From the NCBI GenBank assembly GCA_946891915.1, contig CAMPNN010000022.1, forward strand, positions 1 to 18,494: a stretch of DNA of 18,494 nt. The letters are read 5' to 3'. The stretch is from an uncultured Bifidobacteriaceae bacterium. Its GTDB lineage: Bacteria > Actinomycetota > Actinomycetes > Actinomycetales > Bifidobacteriaceae. The notes beneath the pieces are model-generated. The model did not search any database and was not told the DNA's origin. It saw only the letters and a list, made by a program, of their open reading frames with translations. Numbering within the stretch: the stretch's first letter is position 1; every line of letters begins with the position of its first letter. The translations under genes were made by a program, and so were the position numbers. Shown here in pieces: positions 13,683 to 18,494 of the stretch.

Positions 13683-14690
13683 TCAGATTTGAGAAGCTGT
13701 AAAAGCGGCGAAAGCAGCACCAATAAGCGGAGCTGTGCCACCAAGCTTTCCCTTAAAAATCGGCGTGCTTTTAACCAAATCTAAAGCAGAATCTTCAAAT
13801 CCAGCTCGCATGGAATCCCACCAAATATTTCCTGCTTCTACAACAGACCCCGAAAGCACAATAACATCCGGGTCTATAAGATTTGCCATTCCAGCTATGC
13901 ATTCTCCTAATGCTTTTGCGCTTTTAGCAAGCGTTTCTTTAGCGTGCGGCTGACCTTCGTTTGCGTAAACGCATACTTCGTACCCGTTTTCCGCTTTTTG
14001 AACACCTGCAGGCAAATTATGGTTGTATAAAGTTGCAAGACCAGTTCCGGACGCAACTGGCTCAATATGTCCAGCATGCGTTCCGCAAGAGCATTCGAAT
14101 CCAACTCCCAAATCGCTAACAACATGACCTGCGTGACCGGCAACTGAGTGTGCTCCCGTAAAAAGTTTGCCGTTTATAATAATTGCACCGCCGATGCCGG
14201 TTCCTATTCCAACGGAAAGTACAATTGATTTTCCGCGTCCAGCTCCGTAAATAGCTTCCCCTAGTCCGTGTCCGCCAACGTCTCCAATCATATAAACTGG
14301 CAAATCGGTTATGCTTTTAAACGCGTCGTAAATTCGCTGCCCGCGCCAACCGGGAAGAATGTCTGTTGCTGCAACGATTTCGCCAGTTTTACTATTTGGT
14401 ACTCCTGCGGCTGCTATGCCGATTCCGCTAATGATTTTGCCATTTTCTTGCGCTTTTTCCAGGATTTGTTTCGCTAGTTCTACTAAACGATTTTTTATGC
14501 TTTCGCCACCTTTTGACGCTTCGGTTGGTATTGAACCGTATTCTTGCACGGACGGAATAACGCAACCTGCAGCATCTGCAATATTTTTGCTGCATGCCGG
14601 CTCCGGTAATGTAACCAATCCGTAAGCTATTTTTGTTCCGCCTATATCAAAAGCAAGATATGTAGAGCGAGAATCTTTTATTTCGTTCAT
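13683..14690 (-). CDS. nanK: ROK-family N-acetylmannosamine kinase
   Basis: A 335-residue ROK kinase. It has the ATP-binding DIGGTK (15-20), catalytic Asp D137 in IGDVGGHGLGE, GIGTGIGG (161-168), AGHAGHVV (184-191), and a zinc motif CSCGTHAGHIE (200-210). The usual ROK zinc motif is CxCGxxGCxE; here one residue is added and the third Cys position is effectively His. GHxGH rather than GExGH is, as I recall, also seen in E. coli NanK. The adjacency to nanE argues for ManNAc phosphorylation; glucokinase or GlcNAc kinase activity is the alternative. The start has only a weak ribosome binding site (GGATGTG). Confidence 0.85.
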   Translation of the reverse strand: MNEIKDSRSTYLAFDIGGTKIAYGLVTLPEPACSKNIADAAGCVIPSVQEYGSIPTEASKGGESIKNRLVELAKQILEKAQENGKIISGIGIAAAGVPNSKTGEIVAATDILPGWRGQRIYDAFKSITDLPVYMIGDVGGHGLGEAIYGAGRGKSIVLSVGIGTGIGGAIIINGKLFTGAHSVAGHAGHVVSDLGVGFECSCGTHAGHIEPVASGTGLATLYNHNLPAGVQKAENGYEVCVYANEGQPHAKETLAKSAKALGECIAGMANLIDPDVIVLSGSVVEAGNIWWDSMRAGFEDSALDLVKSTPIFKGKLGGTAPLIGAAFAAFTASQI

Positions 14691-14716
14691 AAGTCACATC
14701 CGTAGAAATATATTTT

Positions 14717-14736
14717 ATTTGCTGATATTTGCTGAT
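14717..14736 (+). repeat. 10 bp tandem repeat in the nanK leader
   Basis: atttgctgat occurs twice without a gap (14717-14726, 14727-14736) in the 62 bp between the DUF4862-like gene and nanK. Confidence 0.6.
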
Positions 14737-14752
14737 TGATTGAGTTTTTTAA

Positions 14753-15685
14753 TCACGCAATTTGTGTTGCGTTTACAGCTTCGTAAATATGCTTTAAGTA
14801 GTTCAAACGTTCCAGAACGCTGGAATCTTGCGGCACGCATACTTTTGCACCCAAATAGTCGATTAAATAATCGTCTTTTAAAGCTTCTCGCGCAGTTTCC
14901 TGAATTTCCGCAAGAGTCATTAAGGACGTTGGTTCGTCCGGAGCCATAGGCAAGTGTCCGTCAATCCATTCGTACCCGTATTGCGTAGCGTCTGGGCCTG
15001 CTCCCGAGAACATTACTCCCTTAAGCACTCCAGCTTTTCTTGCTTCGCATACGTGATTTATAGCGGCTTTAGCATTGCGCTCTTCAACAACGCTACGACC
15101 CCAATTAATTGTGATTCCAATTCCTGCATCTTTTGCAATTTGAATTTCGTCTTCGAGTGGAAGGAAGCCTTTTTCTGGATTTTGCCCTTCAATATACCTG
15201 TCGCAATGTTCTATTACGAGCTTTGCTCCAAGCCAATCTAATTGCGCGAGCTCGTCTAGTGACTTTTTCATTGCGTCCGCGCTCGCTATTCGAGTTGGTG
15301 CCGTATGTATTTCAATATGCGAAATATCGCAGCTGTTTCGAAGGTTTGCAAAATCAGCTACTGCGTTACGAATATTTTTGAAGAAGTCGATTGCGCGAAG
15401 TCGCCCTTCTTCGCTCGGGCTTGCTAAGCCAAATTCTGGATCGGGATCAAAATTTATATGCCGCATTGTTCCGGGAATTGCGGTTATTGTGTTTTTGTGC
15501 CAGTTTGATGGTATTGCGTTTGCTAGCCATTCTCGGGTTTGCTGATCTGCCAAATCGCCTGGGTATGGGATCTCTGTTCCTGCAACCCAGTTTTGAGTTC
15601 CGAGTAAATCGTAGTATTGTTGTTGTTCTTCGCGTGATTTTGGCAGTGACGCGTACGCGCCTACAACGAATTCAGTTTTCAGCAT
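14753..15685 (-). CDS. DUF4862-like protein of the sialic acid operon (putative sugar isomerase/epimerase-like TIM barrel)
   Basis: A 310-residue soluble protein without signal peptide or membrane segments. I recognise it, from memory, as DUF4862-like, a family of actinobacteria without an assigned reaction. The pattern looks like a TIM barrel related to xylose-isomerase-like sugar isomerases: strand-end acidic or His residues occur at E38 (GTEIPYPG), H76, H127 (IEIHTAP), E159/H160/D162 (LVIEHCDRY), N194 (ITINWGRS), H211 and H244. These could bind a metal or a sugar. The start at 15685 has a strong AAGGAGG; the upstream in-frame ATG at 15742 has none. It is the first gene of the nanK-nanE operon and has an operator-like palindrome about 70 bp upstream. 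A role in handling a sialic acid form is inferred from context only. Confidence 0.7.
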   Translation of the reverse strand: MLKTEFVVGAYASLPKSREEQQQYYDLLGTQNWVAGTEIPYPGDLADQQTREWLANAIPSNWHKNTITAIPGTMRHINFDPDPEFGLASPSEEGRLRAIDFFKNIRNAVADFANLRNSCDISHIEIHTAPTRIASADAMKKSLDELAQLDWLGAKLVIEHCDRYIEGQNPEKGFLPLEDEIQIAKDAGIGITINWGRSVVEERNAKAAINHVCEARKAGVLKGVMFSGAGPDATQYGYEWIDGHLPMAPDEPTSLMTLAEIQETAREALKDDYLIDYLGAKVCVPQDSSVLERLNYLKHIYEAVNATQIA

Positions 15686-15751
15686 GATATCCTCCTTGAA
15701 ATCGCGGCTGAATTGGCTTTCTTTGTATGTTACAGTAAGCACGTTACAATT

Positions 15752-15765
15752 CGTCAGACGTCTGA
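15752..15765. promoter_or_regulatory. NanR-type operator between the divergent DUF4862-like and hydrolase genes
   Basis: It contains the perfect 12 bp palindrome TCAGACGTCTGA (15754-15765), overlapping CGTCAGACGT (15752-15761), the core also found upstream of nanR and, with A for G, in the nanB promoter. It lies 66 bp before the DUF4862-like start and 124 bp before the hydrolase start. I could not assign a clear promoter on either strand; TTGATA (15771-15776, minus) is a possible -35 with a poor -10. Confidence 0.6.
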
Positions 15766-15889
15766 TAAATTATCAAATCGTACTAAATTTGCGATACTTT
15801 GCTTTTTTAATTCGAAAGTTACGAAAATCAAAATATTTATTAAAATAAAGATTTGTAACGTAACAATTTATACAGGCGGCGGTGAGGCA

Positions 15890-16660
15890 ATGACTACTAA
15901 CGATGAACTGAATCGCAATAATGCGCAAATCAATTCTTACGAACCGCATATTGGCCGCGAATCTCATGTTGTACCAGGTCGCTTTGGCGAGCCGCTAAAA
16001 GTAACGCACGCACAGTATTCGCAAGGAAACGCTGCCGCGCATCCAACGCACCCGTTACTACTGTTATTGCATGGTTGGGGATCTAACGAAGAAGACTTGC
16101 TAGATTTGCTGCGAATTGTTGCGCCTTACAATGATGCAATTGCGCTACGTGCTCCGCTTAAACTTGCCGAAGGCGCGTACAGCTGGTTCCATGACGCTGT
16201 GCCGCAGCGAGAAGATTTAGATTACGACATGTATGCTGCTGCAGCCGCAATAGACGAATGGGTGTGCGCAAATATTCCCGAAAATCGAGATGTTGTTCCA
16301 TTTGGTTTTTCGCAGGGAGCTGCGCTCGCAGTTCACTTATTGCGTCTAAATCCTGCACGTTACCGCGCATCAGTTGCGCTTTCTGGGTTTATAGCTCCTA
16401 ACGTTCCTGCTTCTGCAGACGAAATTGCTTTGAAAGATGACGATTTGGCAGAACGTAATACGCCCGTATTTTTCGGATACGGTTTGGAGGATGCTGTGAT
16501 TCCGCCTTACGAATTTTCTGCTGCTGCCGCTTGGCTTGAAGAGCACACTTGGTTGGAGGAGAAGCGGTATCGTGGTCTTGATCATGCTGTGCATATGGAA
16601 GAGCTTGGTGATATTCGCAAGTGGTTCTTGCTTCACGATATTACGTCGGGGATTTTGTAG
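15890..16660 (+). CDS. Alpha/beta hydrolase, phospholipase/carboxylesterase family (Abhydrolase_2)
   Basis: A 256-residue cytoplasmic esterase-like protein. The oxyanion-hole motif LLLLHGWGSNEEDLLDL is at about 57-73. The catalytic triad is visible as S141 in GFSQG, D201 in GYGLEDAVIPP, and probably H232 in GLDHAVH. Family members hydrolyse short acyl esters, lysophospholipids or acyl-protein thioesters; the substrate here is unknown. The start at 15890 has GTGAGG upstream. The frame is open back to 15713, but that N-terminus is AT-rich and Lys/Ile-rich and overlaps the operator region. It diverges from the sialic acid operon, so co-regulation is possible, and is followed closely by tadA. Confidence 0.85.
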   Translation: MTTNDELNRNNAQINSYEPHIGRESHVVPGRFGEPLKVTHAQYSQGNAAAHPTHPLLLLLHGWGSNEEDLLDLLRIVAPYNDAIALRAPLKLAEGAYSWFHDAVPQREDLDYDMYAAAAAIDEWVCANIPENRDVVPFGFSQGAALAVHLLRLNPARYRASVALSGFIAPNVPASADEIALKDDDLAERNTPVFFGYGLEDAVIPPYEFSAAAAWLEEHTWLEEKRYRGLDHAVHMEELGDIRKWFLLHDITSGIL

Positions 16661-16672
16661 CAGTTGCGATTT

Positions 16673-16703
16673 GTGAGTTGATTGTGTGAGTTGATTGTGT
16701 GAG
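16673..16703 (+). repeat. 13 bp tandem repeat in the hydrolase-tadA gap
   Basis: The unit gtgagttgattgt is present twice exactly (16673-16685, 16686-16698) with gtgag of a third copy. It fills most of the 51 bp gap and ends 8 bp before the tadA start codon, where the ribosome binding site should be. Confidence 0.75.
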
Positions 16704-16711
16704 CAGATTTT

Positions 16712-17176
16712 ATGAATAAAAACGATAATTCCGTTACTTACGCAATGAAGGAAGCGTTGCAATTAGCGCGCGAAGCTGCTGATGCTGGCGAGGTTCCAGT
16801 TGGGGCAGTTGTGCTTGATGGCGACGGAAATATTATTGGCCGCGGCGCAAATTTGCGCGAGGAAAATGCGGATCCCCTTGCTCATGCGGAAGTTCTTGCT
16901 ATGAAATCTGCCGCTTCTTTGCGAAAATCTTGGAATTTATCTAACTGCACGCTTGTAGTAACTCTTGAGCCTTGCCCAATGTGTGCTGGCGCAATTTTGC
17001 AAACTCGACTTAAGCGCGTAATTTTTGGCGCGTGGGACGCAAAATTGGGTGCTTGCGGGTCAGTGTGGGATATTTTACGAGACCGGCACGTAGGTGCATA
17101 TCCGGAAGTTATCGGTTCTGTGTGCGAATCTGAATGTGCGCAAATTTTGAGAAACTTTTTTGAAAATCATAGGTAA
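16712..17176 (+). CDS. tadA: tRNA-specific adenosine deaminase
   Basis: A 154-residue zinc deaminase that converts A34 to inosine in tRNA-Arg(ACG), an essential wobble modification. The active site is intact: HAEVLAM (H58, catalytic E60) and EPCPMCAGAI (C88 and C91 as the other zinc ligands). Length and the C-terminal pattern fit TadA rather than cytosine or guanine deaminases. The ribosome binding site is weak (tgagcag) and lies at the end of a 13 bp tandem repeat. It may be co-transcribed with the hydrolase 51 bp upstream. It is unrelated to sialic acid metabolism. Confidence 0.93.
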   Translation: MNKNDNSVTYAMKEALQLAREAADAGEVPVGAVVLDGDGNIIGRGANLREENADPLAHAEVLAMKSAASLRKSWNLSNCTLVVTLEPCPMCAGAILQTRLKRVIFGAWDAKLGACGSVWDILRDRHVGAYPEVIGSVCESECAQILRNFFENHR

Positions 17177-17192
17177 AACTGAATAATTTTTT

Positions 17193-17225
17193 AATTAGAA
17201 ACGCAATTAGAAACGCAATTAGAAA
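17193..17225 (+). repeat. 12 bp tandem repeat after tadA
   Basis: The unit aattagaaacgc occurs twice exactly (17193-17204, 17205-17216), followed by most of a third copy (17217-17225). It lies just upstream of the promoter at 17230. Confidence 0.75.
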
Positions 17226-17229
17226 AATT

Positions 17230-17257
17230 TTGACATTCTTCTAAAACTGTGTAATAT
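17230..17257 (+). promoter_or_regulatory. Promoter ahead of a terminator hairpin
   Basis: A perfect -35 TTGACA (17230-17235) is followed after 16 bp by TAATAT (17252-17257), or after 17 bp by the poorer AATATG. Transcription would start near 17264, only a few bases before the stem at 17270. The product would be either a short hairpin RNA or the attenuated leader of the dehydrogenase gene. Confidence 0.6.
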
Positions 17258-17269
17258 GCTATAAAAACC

Positions 17270-17319
17270 AAAAAGCAGTTGGCTGATTTTAGTCACTACA
17301 ATCAGCCTTACTGCTTTTT
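17270..17319 (+). terminator. Strong rho-independent terminator or attenuator
   Basis: The arms aaaaagcagt (17270-17279) and actgcttttt (17310-17319), plus ggctgatt (17281-17288) and aatcagcc (17300-17307), form an 18 bp stem with a small internal loop and end in a T5 run. It could terminate tadA, 93 bp upstream, but a good promoter lies between, so it may instead end a short RNA or attenuate the downstream gene. The A-rich 5' side also allows minus-strand termination. Confidence 0.85.
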
Positions 17320-17403
17320 ACTATATTTACAGTCGCTTTGACGAATTTCCATGTATTCACGAATTTCGCCTAAGCACATTTTTATCTAAAAGGAGGTGTC
17401 ACT

Positions 17404-18372
17404 ATGAGTGGCATGAAATATGCAATGATCGGTTCGGGAGCTATGGGATATCGCTATGGCGTTTTGTTGCAGGAAACGGCTGGCATTCATGTTGACTTTA
17501 TTGACGCCTGGGATAAGAACGTAAATAAAGTGCGTGAGCAGGGTGGCGTAATGGTGAGTCGAGACCACGAAAACCGTCATTTAGTGCCGATTAATATGTA
17601 TACGCCGGAAGATTACGATGGCGATCCAGACGTGTGGATTGTGTTTATGAAGCAGATGCAGCTTGCAGAAATGTTAGAGCGTTGCAAGCATCTGTTTAAG
17701 GATCATCAAGTTGTGTTTGCTGCAATGAACGGTTGGGGTCATTTTGAAAAGTTGCAGCAGTACTTCCCAGATGATCATATTTACGGCGGAACTGCCATGA
17801 TTGCAACCGTTTTGAACGGTCCTGGAGACGTTGATTTTATTGGTAAAGTCGGCGTTGGAAGCATGAATATGTGCGCGTTGAATGAGCAGGTGAGCGACGT
17901 TGAGCTTGCTATGCGAGACGACTTTAAGGCTGCAGGATTGAACCCTACTATTACGGAAGATTTCAAGGGTACTTGCATGGCTAAGGTGATTTTTAATTCC
18001 GTAATTAATACTTTATGCACTATGTACCAGATTCAAATGGGTCAGTTTATCTCTTACCCAGGCGCTATGGATATGGCTCGCCAGCTTATTAACGAAGCGT
18101 ACGATGTGTGCGATCGTGCCGGAATTCGAATGGTTAATACGCGTCAGCAGGAGATGGAAGCTATCGATTACGTAAGTCGCGTGGCAAATCCTTTGCACTA
18201 TCCTTCTATGTACCAAGATATGAGCCGCGGCCGCGAAACGGAAGTCGATTATATCAACGGTTATATTGCGAAACTTGGTCGCGAAAACGATTACGTTTGC
18301 CGCACTCATGAATTCCTAACTCACGGCGTGCACTTAGCGGAACTTGCTTTTAAATTGCACCATCAGCAATGA
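17404..18372 (+). CDS. Ketopantoate reductase (ApbA/PanE)-family dehydrogenase
   Basis: A 322-residue NAD(P)H-dependent reductase. An N-terminal Rossmann domain has the dinucleotide motif IGSGAMG (9-15). The C-terminal helical domain carries the family's catalytic lysine K194 and N198 in AKVIFNSVIN, and the SMYQDMSRGRETEVDYINGY signature (268-287), where E280 is conserved. The family reduces 2-dehydropantoate to pantoate for coenzyme A synthesis, but many members act on other 2-keto acids. No panB, panC or panD is nearby, so the pantoate role is not supported by context. The start at 17404 has a very strong AAGGAGG. A hairpin leader lies upstream and a terminator follows the gene. Confidence 0.85.
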   Translation: MSGMKYAMIGSGAMGYRYGVLLQETAGIHVDFIDAWDKNVNKVREQGGVMVSRDHENRHLVPINMYTPEDYDGDPDVWIVFMKQMQLAEMLERCKHLFKDHQVVFAAMNGWGHFEKLQQYFPDDHIYGGTAMIATVLNGPGDVDFIGKVGVGSMNMCALNEQVSDVELAMRDDFKAAGLNPTITEDFKGTCMAKVIFNSVINTLCTMYQIQMGQFISYPGAMDMARQLINEAYDVCDRAGIRMVNTRQQEMEAIDYVSRVANPLHYPSMYQDMSRGRETEVDYINGYIAKLGRENDYVCRTHEFLTHGVHLAELAFKLHHQQ

Positions 18373-18416
18373 TTTGGAGAGCATTCTACAATTCGTACCA
18401 TGAATGAGAAGGAGGT

Positions 18417-18450
18417 GCGGCTCGCGGTTTTTACTGCGGGCCGCTTTTTT
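18417..18450 (+). terminator. Rho-independent terminator of the dehydrogenase gene
   Basis: The arms gcggctcgcgg (18417-18427) and ctgcgggccgc (18434-18444) form an 11 bp stem with two G-U pairs and a 6 nt loop, followed by TTTTTT (18445-18450), 45 bp after the stop codon. Confidence 0.92.
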
Positions 18451-18475
18451 ATTAGCTGCGCAACATCTGATATTC

Positions 18476-18484
18476 TGCTAAAAT
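18476..18484 (+). promoter_or_regulatory. Possible extended -10 of the next gene
   Basis: TGC followed directly by TAAAAT matches an extended -10 element after the terminator, ten bases before the window edge. No clear -35 is seen and the gene it would serve lies outside the window. Confidence 0.3.
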
Positions 18485-18494
18485 TTAGAGTCTA

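Noticed and set aside
15713..15889. Longer hydrolase beginning at 15713
   Set aside because: The extra 59 residues are Lys/Ile-rich translations of AT-rich promoter DNA and cover the operator-like palindrome; 15890 has a ribosome binding site.
18400..18494. A small plus-strand ORF starting MNEKEVRLAV after the dehydrogenase gene
   Set aside because: It runs straight through the terminator stem and T-run; the SD-like AAGGAGG lies after its start codon, not before it.
1..18494. CRISPR array, insertion sequence, or toxin-antitoxin system
   Set aside because: The direct repeats are short, gapless and different in each gap, with no spacer pattern; no transposase or toxin-like pair is present.

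Overview
The window looks like a low-GC member of the Bifidobacteriaceae, most likely Gardnerella. The grounds are an AT-rich actinobacterial-style sequence, proteins resembling bifidobacterial nan/nag proteins, and a peptide-type ABC transporter with a permease-ATPase fusion like the bifidobacterial sialic acid importer. The genus is an inference, because no rRNA or other marker gene is present.

Layout. (1) Positions 1 to about 2515 are the right end of an integrated mobile element. It holds a partial minus-strand gene running off the left edge, an excisionase-type HTH gene, a divergent XRE-type repressor, a tyrosine integrase, and what looks like an attachment site made of a tRNA 3' end, probably tRNA-Leu. 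The element body lies to the left, outside the window. (2) Positions 2516-2760 are AT-rich and gene-free, with short tandem repeats. (3) Positions 2764 to about 15765 form a complete sialic acid (Neu5Ac) utilisation locus: a FadR-family GntR regulator (nanR, +), then on the minus strand nagA, nagB, nanA, nanF, nanD, nanC, nanB, nanE, nanK and an uncharacterised DUF4862-like TIM-barrel protein. (4) Positions 15890-18494 are on the plus strand: an alpha/beta hydrolase, tadA, and a ketopantoate-reductase-family dehydrogenase ending at a strong terminator.

How the genes work together. NanB (lipoprotein), NanC, NanD and NanF would import sialic acid. NanA cleaves it to ManNAc and pyruvate, NanK phosphorylates ManNAc, and NanE epimerises ManNAc-6-P to GlcNAc-6-P. 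NagA deacetylates that, and NagB converts glucosamine-6-P to fructose-6-P and ammonia. All steps from uptake to fructose-6-P are therefore encoded here; no sialidase is in the window. Three copies of one operator-like motif (core CRTCAGACRT) lie upstream of nanR, inside the nanB promoter, and between the DUF4862-like gene and the hydrolase. This suggests one NanR regulon with autoregulation.

Best leads: the DUF4862-like protein as an unassigned enzyme of the sialic acid operon; the hydrolase sharing an operator-containing intergenic region with it; a promoter followed at once by a terminator hairpin before the dehydrogenase gene (small RNA or attenuator); and exact or near-exact 10-16 bp head-to-tail duplications in most intergenic gaps.
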